Positions 36,892-46,064 of a stretch of DNA of 64,000 nt are shown piece by piece. The notes under the pieces are model-generated. The model had not been told where the DNA came from. It ran no database searches and worked only from the letters and a program-made list of their open reading frames with translations. This DNA is from Hydrogenophaga sp. BPS33 (GTDB taxonomy: Bacteria; Pseudomonadota; Gammaproteobacteria; Burkholderiales; Burkholderiaceae_C): contig NZ_CP044551.1 of the NCBI RefSeq assembly GCF_009859475.1, forward strand, positions 1 to 64,000, given 5' to 3'. The translations under genes and the position numbers were made by a program. The stretch's first letter is position 1; each line of letters starts with the position of its first letter.

Positions 36892-37227
36892 TCAAGCAAC
36901 TGAGTCGGCGTAGAGCGGACTGTCATCGGTGGGAATATTGAACTTCCCGTCGAACACCGCTCGAATCCAAGGCTGAATGAACACCACAGCTCGCAAACCT
37001 GCTTTGGTGAACGGGTCGTCATCTACGAACTTCCGGGCTTCAGCCATATCAGCCACTTTCACCACGTAACTGCCTCCTTTAACAGATTTCCCGTCATCGG
37101 TGAATGTGGCCCCTGCAGCAAGCACCTTTGCAGCATTCACTTCCATATACTTGCGGTGCTCGGATACGACAGCTTGCCTCTTAGAGGCGGTACCTGGGAG
37201 ATCCTGAAAGAAGATTGCGACGTACAT
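36892..37227 (-). CDS. YciI-like protein, candidate (chloro)muconolactone-processing enzyme
   Basis: A 111-residue ferredoxin-like-fold protein (MYVAIFFQDLPGTASKRQAV, SEHRKYM, GGSYVVKVADMAEARKFVDD, PFTKAGL). The YciI family shares its fold with muconolactone isomerase and 5-chloromuconolactone dehalogenase. Embedded in this operon between MarR and maleylacetate reductase, it could process a lactone intermediate. Ribosome site GGAGAAA precedes ATG 37227. The family is recognised; the reaction is inferred from context. Confidence 0.75.
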   Translation of the reverse strand: MYVAIFFQDLPGTASKRQAVVSEHRKYMEVNAAKVLAAGATFTDDGKSVKGGSYVVKVADMAEARKFVDDDPFTKAGLRAVVFIQPWIRAVFDGKFNIPTDDSPLYADSVA

Positions 37228-37240
37228 ATTTTCTCCAGTG

Positions 37241-37789
37241 TTAATTCGATGAGACATCGGCCGGCGGCCGCGTTTCGGGATCGGCATCGGCATTGGCAAG
37301 ATCTGGGATGGAACTTGCCAAAAGCTTGAGCAGCGCTCGAAGCGAGCCCATCTCCACCACGCCCATCCGCTCAGCCCATTCGTTCTCGATGCGTTTACCA
37401 ATGTCTGTTGCGATGCGCATCATTTCGATACCTTTGGGAGACATCTGTACGATGTTCACTCTCCGGTCGGACGGATCCTTGCGAATCTCCAAGTATCCGA
37501 GGGACACCAATGAGTCGACCAAATAACCCATACTCTGTTTTGCCATCCCAGCGCGTCTGGCCAAATCCGACACAGAGGCGCCCACCAACGGCAAGTGCCT
37601 AAATACAGCGCCATGAGCTTCCCGTATTTCTGGGTATCCCGACGTCGCGAGCGCCTTATAGACCCGTGATGCCTGAGCCTCGAAGGGGATTCGCAGCAGA
37701 GAGCTGAGAGTTCCCGTCAGAGAGCCCATCGTTGCATTAGGATCCGGGGCCCATGCGAGGCCGTCTTCAGTTGAGGGTGATGGTTTCAT
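37241..37789 (-). CDS. MarR-family transcriptional regulator
   Basis: A 182-residue MarR protein. The winged HTH spans about residues 60-135 (GASVSDLARRAGMAKQSMGY, then LGYLEIRKDPSDRRVNIVQM with the DxR wing signature). It lies inside the ring-cleavage operon, 58 bases downstream of the Bug-protein stop, and could be the working regulator now that the divergent LysR gene is truncated. Its ligand is probably an aromatic intermediate, by analogy with other catabolic MarR proteins. Confidence 0.88.
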   Translation of the reverse strand: MKPSPSTEDGLAWAPDPNATMGSLTGTLSSLLRIPFEAQASRVYKALATSGYPEIREAHGAVFRHLPLVGASVSDLARRAGMAKQSMGYLVDSLVSLGYLEIRKDPSDRRVNIVQMSPKGIEMMRIATDIGKRIENEWAERMGVVEMGSLRALLKLLASSIPDLANADADPETRPPADVSSN

Positions 37790-37847
37790 AGGTTCTTGCC
37801 TTCATCGCGACGCTCTCTTTACGGACCCAAGGCGAGCAGGAGCCGGG

Positions 37848-38828
37848 CTATTCCGCCCTCGCACCTGACCTGCGGACAGCCTCGCCCCACTTGATGCGCT
37901 CGCTCTCCATATAAGAGGAGAACTCGTCTGAACCGAGCCAAGTGATCTCGTTACCACTGGTGCGCGCGAAGGTCTCGAATTTTGCTGAGCGGATCGTGCT
38001 TTGCAGGTGAGCCTCCAGTACGCGAACAATCTCGTCCGGCGTGCGCCGTGGAACCACGTAGCCATACCAGGCTACGGCACTGAAGTGCCTTAGACCGGAC
38101 TCGCTAACTGTCGGAATGTCCGGTGCAATGCCGAGCCTCTTAGCGGAAGTAACAGCGAGAGCCTTGAGCTTGCCGCTGCGAACCAACGGCAACGTTGCGG
38201 TGGGCGTCACGAACGCCAGCTGGACGTGTTCGCCGACAGCTAGGGAGAGCGGGTCGCCCGCTGCAACATGAAGAAGATCAACGCCTGCGCGCGCGTTCAG
38301 CATGGCGCCAGCCAGATGCCCAGTACTCCCGACCGCATACGTTGCGAAGGTAAGTTTCCGGGGATTTGCTCTCGCGTAGGAAAGCATGCCGGGAAAATCG
38401 CTGAAGGGCATGTGATTTCCAGCCACGATGACGTTCGCAGCGGACGCCACCATGCCGACCGCGCGAAACGCCTTGTCCGGCTCGAGTGAAGAACTCGCAT
38501 ACAGCGTTGGATTGATTGCCACGTTCGGCGTAGCCGCCATCAGCAATGTGTAGCCATCGTGTGGGCTACGAGAGGCCAGCTCAGTGCCCACCGTTCCGCC
38601 TGCTCCCGGCCTGTTCTCCACGAGAACAGGCTGCTTCAGACGCTCGGCAAGTCCCTCTGCGATTAAACGAGTGAGTGAGTCGCTCGCCGTACCTGCAGCA
38701 AAGGGCACAACGATACGGACTGGCTTCGTTGGGTAAGCATTCTGCTGCGCAAAAGTGCCGACGCTCACCAAACCGGCGCCAGTGCCCAGCAGCAATTTAC
38801 GTCTGCGGATAGAAGTAGGACCAGTCAT
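37848..38828 (-). CDS. Bug-family (TctC-like) periplasmic substrate-binding protein
   Basis: A 326-residue periplasmic binding protein with an export signal (RRRKLLLGTGAGLVSVGTFA, Tat-like twin Arg) and Bug motifs YPTKPVRIVVPFAAGTASD, VENRPGAGGTVGTE and GYTLLMAATPNVAINPTLY. Such proteins are abundant in betaproteobacteria and bind small carboxylates or aromatics, often without linked transporter genes, as here. Its place in the chlorocatechol operon suggests capture of a related aromatic or acid; not shown. Confidence 0.9.
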   Translation of the reverse strand: MTGPTSIRRRKLLLGTGAGLVSVGTFAQQNAYPTKPVRIVVPFAAGTASDSLTRLIAEGLAERLKQPVLVENRPGAGGTVGTELASRSPHDGYTLLMAATPNVAINPTLYASSSLEPDKAFRAVGMVASAANVIVAGNHMPFSDFPGMLSYARANPRKLTFATYAVGSTGHLAGAMLNARAGVDLLHVAAGDPLSLAVGEHVQLAFVTPTATLPLVRSGKLKALAVTSAKRLGIAPDIPTVSESGLRHFSAVAWYGYVVPRRTPDEIVRVLEAHLQSTIRSAKFETFARTSGNEITWLGSDEFSSYMESERIKWGEAVRRSGARAE

Positions 38829-39178
38829 ATTTCATCAAGCCTCACACTAAACGCCCGCAGAGACCTTTTCGCCCTAGCGAAGCGCTTCGCAGACAGATAC
38901 TCGTGCGGGTACTCACAGCTCTCTTTCATGCCGCCAGTCAAGACCTGACGCTGCGGAAGCGAGACCACCGAAGGCAGCTGCATGTCCTATCGTGATCCGC
39001 AGGCCAGTCGATTGCTCATTTCCGCGCGCCCGCCGAGAAAACGACTCAATGGCGGCCCAGCAAAGGGAGCTCCATTCCGTCGCGAAGGTGCGACGGGACG
39101 ATGGTGCGAAATGCACCCGCGACCCCAATTACCGTTTCGCGCCCATCACCACTTTGGACCACTGGTGATGCCGACCGA
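38829..39178. other. 350-bp gap in the chlorocatechol operon
   Basis: No credible gene between the dioxygenase stop and the Bug-protein start. A 71-residue minus-strand frame (39128-38913) begins at TTG and shows no family. A 14-bp palindrome GCGAAGCGCTTCGC lies at 38877-38890. It may hold an internal promoter or be the scar of a lost gene. Confidence 0.5.
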
Positions 39179-39925
39179 CTACGCCGGATCGAGCTTGAAG
39201 TCCTTGCGCAGAACCTTGGCGCCGTTGGCATCTTCAAGGTTGTGAATCAGCGCCGGACGAACACCTTCTACGCAGTCGCTATCGACCCACTTTCCGCCCG
39301 TGAAGTACGATTGCGTGGTGTGCTCCAGAAAACCGGGAGCACGAATCTTGAAGTGCACGTGAGCCGGCCTCCAAGGATGCCGCCCCATCATCTCGAGCAG
39401 CTTGCCGCTCGGCCCGTGATGCGGAATCGGATACGGCGCAGGAACACGGGTGCGAATCCGGTACTCACCGTCTGCACCAATGATCTTCTTACCCCGGTAG
39501 GAGTCTTGGGGAAGTTCAGGATCGAAACCGCTGTAATGTCCGTGATTGTCCGAGTGCCACACGAACATTTCCGCGCCCTTAATAGGCTTGCCCGCCAGGT
39601 CCGTCACCCGCCCTTCGAGTACCAAAGGCTCGCTGCCATCGTCGAGAGTCTTAATTTCGTCGTTGATGACCGGTACGTTCTCCAGGAAGTACGGTCCCTC
39701 GACGTTCGTAGTGGAGCCCTTGCGGTGCTTCATTTCATTGTCAGTGATGGTGGCGTTGAACCACAGATCACAAACCAGAGGGATCTCGTACTCTGGCGCC
39801 TTCGCGTACTGCATCAAGAAGCCCACGCCTGCGCGGTATTCCTCGAAAGTGACGTCGTGACGGGACAGGACCTCACGCACCGCTTTCACGATGTCGTAGA
39901 CCACGGTTTCGACGCGGTTTGCCAT
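39179..39925 (-). CDS. (Chloro)catechol 1,2-dioxygenase
   Basis: A 248-residue intradiol dioxygenase cleaving (chloro)catechol to (chloro)muconate. The Fe(III) ligands are visible at Tyr131, Tyr165, His189 and His191, and the family signature runs through LVLEGRVTDLAGKPIKGAEM. The short length and ligand spacing are closer to chlorocatechol dioxygenases (ClcA/TfdC size) than to 300-residue catechol dioxygenases. AAAGGAGAG precedes ATG. First gene of the operon that continues to 33932, divergent from the truncated LysR gene. Confidence 0.93.
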   Translation of the reverse strand: MANRVETVVYDIVKAVREVLSRHDVTFEEYRAGVGFLMQYAKAPEYEIPLVCDLWFNATITDNEMKHRKGSTTNVEGPYFLENVPVINDEIKTLDDGSEPLVLEGRVTDLAGKPIKGAEMFVWHSDNHGHYSGFDPELPQDSYRGKKIIGADGEYRIRTRVPAPYPIPHHGPSGKLLEMMGRHPWRPAHVHFKIRAPGFLEHTTQSYFTGGKWVDSDCVEGVRPALIHNLEDANGAKVLRKDFKLDPA

Positions 39926-40427
39926 GGAGCTCTCCTTTGCGTTGCTCTGGTTGAAGGAATGCGGCGGATTATCGACCTAATGTCTGTCTTTCTAGCCTAG
40001 GGTTGACCCTAGGATTGGTGCGCGGCTACGTCGGCTCAGTGGGAAAAACGTACTTAGGCCCATTTGTTCGTTGCGTGTAGACCTTGAGTGCCGCCTTGGC
40101 GACAGCAGATGTGCGGCGGATCTGCCAGCGGCCCGCGTGAAATCGGGCGCGCACCGACATACTCTGTGTCGTTCCCCGCGACGCTGACGGGGTTAATCCG
40201 CCATCACAGCGACCTCTCGGGCACCACTTTTCCAGTCCGGCACGCGATCAATGCGGCGGGTGCATGCAATCCACGCCAGCTGCAGCGTGCGATGCATACC
40301 TCCTCCGGCTCCACCGATCCACATCCCTGCTCGATCTCGCGACCGTGGAATGTACGGACTGCGCGCCTGTTGATCCAATATCATCTTTGGAATCGTGATT
40401 ACCAAAAAGGTATCGGTGTAGGTCTCT
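39926..40427. promoter_or_regulatory. Divergent promoter region with CCTAGGG inverted repeat
   Basis: 500 bases between the dioxygenase and LysR starts. A perfect inverted repeat CCTAGGG / CCCTAGG with spacer TTGA lies at 39996-40013, 71-88 bases before the dioxygenase start. It is a candidate operator for the LysR or MarR protein. I see no gene in this stretch. Confidence 0.55.
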
Positions 40428-41048
40428 ATGGAACTCCGTCACCTCCGGTACTTCGTTACCGTCGCGGAAGAGCGCAGCTTTCGCCGTGCATCACAGCGGC
40501 TTCACGTGTCTCAACCGCCCCTATCGCGCATGATCAAGCAGCTCGAAGCGGAAATTGGGGTGGAACTCTTTGATCGCTCTCCGACCGGCGTAGACGTGAC
40601 TGCGGCAGGTGCGGTGTTCCTGGAGGAGGCAAGGCGGGCGCTCCACGTAGCGAACGACGCGGTTGAGAAATCCCAGCGCGCGGCACGGGGGGATTTCGGC
40701 CACATAGAAGTGGCCTACTATGGATCGGTGATCTTTGGCGTGATACCGCGCCTATTGGGCGAGTACCGGCAACTTAAGCCTCGGGTCGCTGTTCGGTTGT
40801 CAAGCTTGACGAAGGACCGCCAAATTCGTGCGCTGCGCGAGGGTTGGTTAGACGTTGGCTTTGCTCGCTACTACAGGTCAGAGCCTGATATTGCGTCTGA
40901 AATTGTGTGGCGGGAGCCCATCGTCCTTGCCGTGCATGCCGATCACCCACTCACTGGCAACACTAGTGTTGCAATGGCTGAACTGCGCGACGAGCCGTTG
41001 ATTGTGTTCCCCAGTGCACCTCGCCCCAGCTTTGCCGACGAGCTGCTA
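40428..41048 (+). pseudogene. LysR-type regulator of the chlorocatechol operon, 3'-truncated
   Basis: 207 LysR residues remain: the HTH (MELRHLRYFVTVAEERSFRR, then ASQRLHVSQPPLSRMIKQLE) and most of the first effector subdomain. IS1071 copy 3 begins at 41049 and adds a short tail ending SSFSVQ. Full-length CatR/ClcR/TfdR-type proteins have about 290-300 residues, so one third of the sensor domain is gone. DNA binding might persist, but inducer response probably does not. Confidence 0.92.
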
Positions 41049-44000
41049 GGGGTCTCCTCGTTTTCAGTGCAATAAGTGACGGTACGCAAAGCTAGCACTG
41101 GCGCGGGGGTGGTCTGGGTAGACCGTTGATTTCATTGACTTTCCTGTTCGCTTTGTAAACGGGTATGGTGGCCTCCCACTTTTGAGGTTCACGATGCAGG
41201 GTTGGCACACAACGTTTTTGGGGATGCGTGGGCTCCCCCGCGATATCAGCGACTTCGAGATGAAGGCATTTTTCACCTTCGATGGTGCCGAGCGCGACGC
41301 AATCAATGCACGCCGAGGTGATTCCCACAAGCTTGGTCTGGCGCTCCATATTGGTTTCCTGCGCATGAGTGGGCGTTTGCTCGGTGCCTTTCGGGTAATT
41401 CCAGTAGCCTTGTGGCGCCACCTTGGCAACGAGCTTGGCATTGCAGCACCAGAAGTCGCCTCGCTGAGAGCCATGTATGAACGCGGGCGCACGCTATTCG
41501 ATCACCAACAAGTAGCCTGCACGGTCCTTGGATTCCAGTGGATGAGCGAGCACCAGCGCCGCTCACTGGTACGTGAACTGCGCGACGAAGTGGCGCGCTG
41601 CGCCGACCGCGATCAGCTACTCGTGCGGGCGCGTCAATGGCTGTACAAGAACAAGCTGGTGATCGTGCACGAGCGGGCAATTCGGACACTGATTGCGGCG
41701 GCACTTGCCCAGCTTGAAGTTGAAACAGGCACCGCCATCGCCGCCAGCGTTGATCCAGCAACACTTGATCGCTGGCGAGCCTCAGTTTCAGAGCTGCGCC
41801 CAGATGGACAAACCCAGCAGAGTTGGCTATGGGCTGCACCGGCGAAACACTCAACCCGCCAAATCAGCGAGGTACTGGAGCGCATCGACCTGCTTTACAC
41901 GCTGGACGTTCATAAGCACCTGGCAGACATCCCCGATCTCATCTTGCGCCGCTACGCGCGCCGACTTGTCTCCAGGCCGCCCTCAGCCGGAGCCAAGATC
42001 AAAGAGCCAGCGCGCACCGTGGAGGTCGCATGCTTTCTTCGGTATTGCCTGTTCACCACCACAGACCAGTTGATCCTTATGGTGCAGCGCCGGATCGCCG
42101 ATCTGTGGCGTCAGGCTGCCGCCGATGTCCCCGCTACCGTCAATTGGGCCGCAATGTACAAAACGCTGCTCGGCGAACTTGTTGCCTTGAGCGCGCAAGG
42201 TGCGGTGCCAGATGCTGAGTTGCGTGCCCGTCTTGAAGCCTTGATCACCGAAACCCAGAAACGCAAACCACCGAGCAGGGCCTCCCTGGTCCGCGAGGGA
42301 TTGATTGATGGAATTCGCCCCGTGCGGTCGTTGCTCGTCGCCATTGCAAAGCTGCCCTGGCAGGCCACCGGCGAGCATCCTGCCATCGAGTACCTTGCCA
42401 AGCTGCAAGCTTTATATCTCAAAGGATCCAGAAAGCTGCCAGTTGAAGTGGTGGCACCAAGTCTGGGAATGATCTGGCAGGTTTCGATCTCCAGCCCAGA
42501 CCGGGAACGGGCGTTTCAGGCGTTGGAGGTGGCCACCCTGTTTGCCCTGCGCCGCGCGGTGCGCAATGGCTCGGTCTGGATTGAGCACAGCCTGAGCTTT
42601 CGGGGTCGTGCGCGCTTGTTCTTCACGGACGAGCGTTGGCAGGCAGAGTCCAAGAAACACTATGCCCGTCTATCGTTACCCAGCAAGGCTGCCACTTTCT
42701 TGAAGCCTTTGCTGGCCAGAGTAACTGCCGGTGTCGATGCGGTGGCCGCTGCAGCCCGCAGTGGCGTACTGCGCGTGGATGATGAACTCCATTTGTCGCC
42801 ATTGCCCGCAGAGGACGAAGACCCAGAAGTGACCAAGCTGCGCGCGGCTTTGGATCACCGCATCGGTGAGGTTCAATTGCCGGAAGTGATTCTGGCCGTT
42901 GACGCCCAGGTGCGCTTTAGCTGGATCATGCTCGGACGTGAGCCGCGCTCTACCGACGAGCTGCTGATGGTCTATGCCGGCATCATGGCCCACGGCACCA
43001 GTCTGACTGCGGTCGAATGCGCGCGCATGATTCCGCAATTGTCTGCCACCAGCATTCGCCAGGCCATGCGCTGGGCGCGGGACGAACGGCGTCTGAGCCA
43101 GGCCTGCCAGGCTGTGCTGGAATTCATGCAGCGACACCCGATTGCCGCCACCTGGGGGCGGTCCGATTTGGCATCTTCTGACATGATGACCATGGAGACC
43201 ACCAAACGGGTGTGGCAAGCCCGGCTTGATCCTCGGCGCAACACACCTTCCATTGGAATCTACTCCCATGTAAAAGACCGGTGGGGCATCTTCCATGCGC
43301 AGCCCTTTGTGCTCAATGAGCGCCAGGCGGGCGTGGCCATTGAAGGTGTCATCCGCCAAGAAAAGCTGGAGACCAGCCAGCTTGCTGTGGATACCCATGG
43401 CTACACCGACTTTGCCATGTCACATGCCCGTTTGCTTGGTTTTGATCTTTGCCCGCGGTTGAAGGAACTCAAACAGCGCCACCTCTTTGTGCCACGCGGC
43501 ACCAAAGTGCCCGCAGAAATCGCTGCGGTGTGCGAAGCCAATGTCGACGTCGCTTTGATCGAAAAGCATTGGGATAGTCTGGTGCACCTGGCAGCCTCGG
43601 TCATGAGCGGACATGCCAGTGCGGTGGCAGCTCTTGCGCGGTTCGGTTCTGCCGCCCAGGGCGATCCAATCTATGAGGCTGGCGTGCAATTGGGGCGGTT
43701 GCTGCGTACGGCGTTTTTGGCTGACTACTTTGTCAAGGACGCTTTCAGGAACGAGTTGCGCCGGGTGCTCAATCGGGGCGAGGCTGTTAACGCCCTCAAG
43801 CGCGCCATTTATACCGGCCGGATCAGCCCGGCGCAGGCCAAACGTGTCGATGAAATGCAGGCTGTGGCCGATGCGTTGAGCCTGATGGCCAACATCGTGA
43901 TGGCGTGGAATACCTCACAGATGCAGGCGGTCCTGGATCGCTGGTCGAACCGCCGCCAGGTCATTCCACCGGAACTGATCGGGAAGATTGCGCCCACCAG

Positions 44001-44252
44001 GCTGGAGAGCATCAACTTGCGGGGTGTGTTTCGCTTCCCGGTTGACCGCTATGCTGACCAAATCCTGCCTTCGCGGCCAAATGCATCGATAACTGGCACC
44101 AATGGATGAAACCGACCACGGTTTGACGCCACGAATCGCAGATTTGAAAGTGAACAGGAAAGTCAATGAAATCAACGATCTACCAACACCACCTCCGCGC
44201 CAGTGCTAGCTTTTCGTACCGTCACTTATTGCACTGAAAACGAGGAGACCCC
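41049..44252 (+). mobile_element. IS1071 copy 3 (intact, 3204 bp)
   Basis: Full-length copy with both about 110-bp ends. Flanking pentamers TGCTA and AGCTC differ, so it was not placed by simple insertion into a contiguous target, or the flanks have since recombined. It joins two LysR genes tail to head: the chlorocatechol regulator on the left and the aniline-operon regulator on the right, truncating both. Confidence 0.95.
41194..44109 (+). CDS. tnpA: IS1071 transposase TnpA (intact)
   Basis: 971-residue Tn3-family transposase, identical in translation to the copy at 13998-16913. Start at ATG 41194. Together with copy 1 it makes the IS1071 set potentially active. Confidence 0.95.
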   Translation: MQGWHTTFLGMRGLPRDISDFEMKAFFTFDGAERDAINARRGDSHKLGLALHIGFLRMSGRLLGAFRVIPVALWRHLGNELGIAAPEVASLRAMYERGRTLFDHQQVACTVLGFQWMSEHQRRSLVRELRDEVARCADRDQLLVRARQWLYKNKLVIVHERAIRTLIAAALAQLEVETGTAIAASVDPATLDRWRASVSELRPDGQTQQSWLWAAPAKHSTRQISEVLERIDLLYTLDVHKHLADIPDLILRRYARRLVSRPPSAGAKIKEPARTVEVACFLRYCLFTTTDQLILMVQRRIADLWRQAAADVPATVNWAAMYKTLLGELVALSAQGAVPDAELRARLEALITETQKRKPPSRASLVREGLIDGIRPVRSLLVAIAKLPWQATGEHPAIEYLAKLQALYLKGSRKLPVEVVAPSLGMIWQVSISSPDRERAFQALEVATLFALRRAVRNGSVWIEHSLSFRGRARLFFTDERWQAESKKHYARLSLPSKAATFLKPLLARVTAGVDAVAAAARSGVLRVDDELHLSPLPAEDEDPEVTKLRAALDHRIGEVQLPEVILAVDAQVRFSWIMLGREPRSTDELLMVYAGIMAHGTSLTAVECARMIPQLSATSIRQAMRWARDERRLSQACQAVLEFMQRHPIAATWGRSDLASSDMMTMETTKRVWQARLDPRRNTPSIGIYSHVKDRWGIFHAQPFVLNERQAGVAIEGVIRQEKLETSQLAVDTHGYTDFAMSHARLLGFDLCPRLKELKQRHLFVPRGTKVPAEIAAVCEANVDVALIEKHWDSLVHLAASVMSGHASAVAALARFGSAAQGDPIYEAGVQLGRLLRTAFLADYFVKDAFRNELRRVLNRGEAVNALKRAIYTGRISPAQAKRVDEMQAVADALSLMANIVMAWNTSQMQAVLDRWSNRRQVIPPELIGKIAPTRLESINLRGVFRFPVDRYADQILPSRPNASITGTNG

Positions 44253-44347
44253 AGCTCCGCAGCCACTTCGTAGCTGCCATGCCGTTCCAGCGCCAGGAAT
44301 GCTCGGATCAAATCCCATTGGGGAGTGGTCGGACCATCTCGGGTCAT
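44253..44347 (-). pseudogene. dcaR: LysR-type regulator of the aniline operon, N-terminal stub
   Basis: Only 32 codons remain (MTRDGPTTPQWDLIRAFLAL, ERHGSYEVAAEL), the first half of a LysR HTH, running into IS1071 copy 3. It lies 47 bases after the reductase gene in the same direction, the place of the R gene in tdn/dca/tad clusters. Non-functional. Confidence 0.85.
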
Positions 44348-44394
44348 GAATGGTGCTCCTTGGGTGGCTCGTGGCTGCCTGCAAGCATCCAGCG

Positions 44395-45408
44395 TCATGA
44401 AAATCGCACCTGCAGCGCAGGGCTGGCGGCACGGGTGCGGCAAGCGAGCAACCAGCCCGCGGCCACGTCGTCCTCGTCGAGCACCGAACTGTCCAAGCGC
44501 TGCACCTCGCCGGCCTGCAGGCGGCACATGCACGAGGCGCATTCGCCGACGCGGCAGGCGTGCGGCGCTGGCAGTCCGGCGCGCAGCATGGCGGACAGCA
44601 GAAGTTCGCCGGCACGCACCGGCACGGCGTGGGTCTGGCCTTTCATCAGGACCGTGAGCAGCGCCTCGGGGCCATCACCTGCGGCTTCCTCGCTCGCACC
44701 TTCCACGGCGGCGCCGAAGTCCTCCCGGTGCACACGCTGGGCATCGAACCCGGCGACCTGGAGACTGGCGCCCACGGCGTGCATGAAGGGTTCCGGACCG
44801 CACATGTAGGCGTCGGCCTGGTCCAGCCCCTGCGCCTGCGCCACCAGAACGGCCTGCGTAGGAAGGCCCTGCTCGGCGTCATACCAGTGGACGATCTCCA
44901 GGCGCCCCGCAGCGGCATCCTGCAACGCCTGCAACTCGGCCAACAGCATGGCCGTGGCCCGGTCGCGGTTAGCGTAGAAGAGCCGCACGCGCGCCGCACC
45001 GCGCGCCAGCGCCTCGCGAGCCAGCGCGAACACCGGTGCGATGCCGCTGCCGCCGGCGTACAGCAGCAGCGGCTGCCCGGGCCGCGCCAGGGTGAAGTGC
45101 CCGGCGGGGGGAAGAACCTGCAACTGCAGGCCCGGCCGGGCGTTGTCGCACAGCCAGTTCGAGACGCGGCCGCCGGCAACGCGGCGCACCAGCACGCTGA
45201 TCGGCTGCCCTGTCACGGGCTCGCTGGTGATCGAGTAGCAGCGCCAGTGCTCGTCGCCCTGCACTTCGACCGCCAGCGTCAGGTACTGGCCCGGCTGGAA
45301 CGTGAACTTCGGCTGCTGCTCATCGTCCACGCGCAGGCTGAGCAGGATGGCGTCGCTCCCCTGGGCCGTGACGTCGGTGATGGTGAGGGATTGCGCCCGC
45401 TTCGCCAT
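44395..45408 (-). CDS. dcaB: Aniline dioxygenase reductase component
   Basis: A 337-residue three-domain reductase moving electrons from NAD(P)H to the dioxygenase. The FAD domain has RCYSITSEP (56-64). The NAD domain has YAGGSGIAPVFAL (117-129) and MCGPEPFM. The C-terminal plant-type [2Fe-2S] cluster has Cys285, Cys290, Cys293 and Cys323. The order FAD-NAD-FeS (ferredoxin last) matches TdnB/AtdA5-type reductases. Start at ATG 45408, 12 bases after the small-subunit stop. Confidence 0.92.
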   Translation of the reverse strand: MAKRAQSLTITDVTAQGSDAILLSLRVDDEQQPKFTFQPGQYLTLAVEVQGDEHWRCYSITSEPVTGQPISVLVRRVAGGRVSNWLCDNARPGLQLQVLPPAGHFTLARPGQPLLLYAGGSGIAPVFALAREALARGAARVRLFYANRDRATAMLLAELQALQDAAAGRLEIVHWYDAEQGLPTQAVLVAQAQGLDQADAYMCGPEPFMHAVGASLQVAGFDAQRVHREDFGAAVEGASEEAAGDGPEALLTVLMKGQTHAVPVRAGELLLSAMLRAGLPAPHACRVGECASCMCRLQAGEVQRLDSSVLDEDDVAAGWLLACRTRAASPALQVRFS

Positions 45409-45419
45409 TGACGCCGCCT

Positions 45420-46064
45420 TCAGAGGAAGAACGAGTTGTTGCCCTGGGGGCGGTCGCTGTCGATCAGATTGACCTGCTTGAGCACGATGCTCAGGCCAGC
45501 TTCCGTCTCGCGCAGAACGAAACCATTCCAGCCCGCCAGCACGCGGCCGTGGCCCTCGCGCGACTCGACCAGCGTGAAGCTGTAGCGCGCACGCCATTCG
45601 TCCGAGCGCCCTGGGCTCGCCCACACCTCGAGTCCGCTGAACTGGCGAGCGGTACGAGAGGTCGGGAACTGCGAGAAGGCCAGCCCCGTTCCCAGCCGCG
45701 TCACCCGGTCCAGGAGGCGGCGCCTGTCGTGGAATTCCAGCGTGACGCTGCATCTCGGGTCCGGAGCGGGCGAGACAGCAGGAATCCAGTAGACGCATTC
45801 TTCGGCGAACAGTGCCAGCCACTGGACGTATGCGTCCTGCGTGAGCGCCCCCTGGTCCAGCAGCCTCGCCTCCACGGTCAGCATTCGGACGATGTCGCGC
45901 TCACGCGCCGCATCGACGGTGCCGGGCTCGCGCACCACCGCCCGGGCCAGGTCGGCGGAGACGTCCATCAGCCAGTCGTAGAACGATGCGACCACATACA
46001 GCGATGGCGGTTGATGGCGGTACCCTTGCCGCCCAGCGGCGGGTTGCTGCGTCGCTGTGCTCAT
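45420..46064 (-). CDS. dcaA2: Aniline dioxygenase small subunit
   Basis: A 214-residue ring-hydroxylating dioxygenase beta subunit of the NTF2-like fold. Family features include FYDWLMDVSADLARAVVREP and ARLLDQGALTQDAYVQWLAL, followed by EECVYWIPAVSP and the C-terminal RVLAGWNGFVLRETEAG. It supports the hexameric oxygenase structurally. ATG 46064 overlaps the large-subunit stop (ATGA), so synthesis is coupled. Confidence 0.92.
   Translation of the reverse strand: MSTATQQPAAGRQGYRHQPPSLYVVASFYDWLMDVSADLARAVVREPGTVDAARERDIVRMLTVEARLLDQGALTQDAYVQWLALFAEECVYWIPAVSPAPDPRCSVTLEFHDRRRLLDRVTRLGTGLAFSQFPTSRTARQFSGLEVWASPGRSDEWRARYSFTLVESREGHGRVLAGWNGFVLRETEAGLSIVLKQVNLIDSDRPQGNNSFFL

Noticed and set aside
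38913..39245. Small open frames in the gap between the Bug-protein and dioxygenase genes
   Set aside because: Non-ATG or unsupported starts and no recognisable family.
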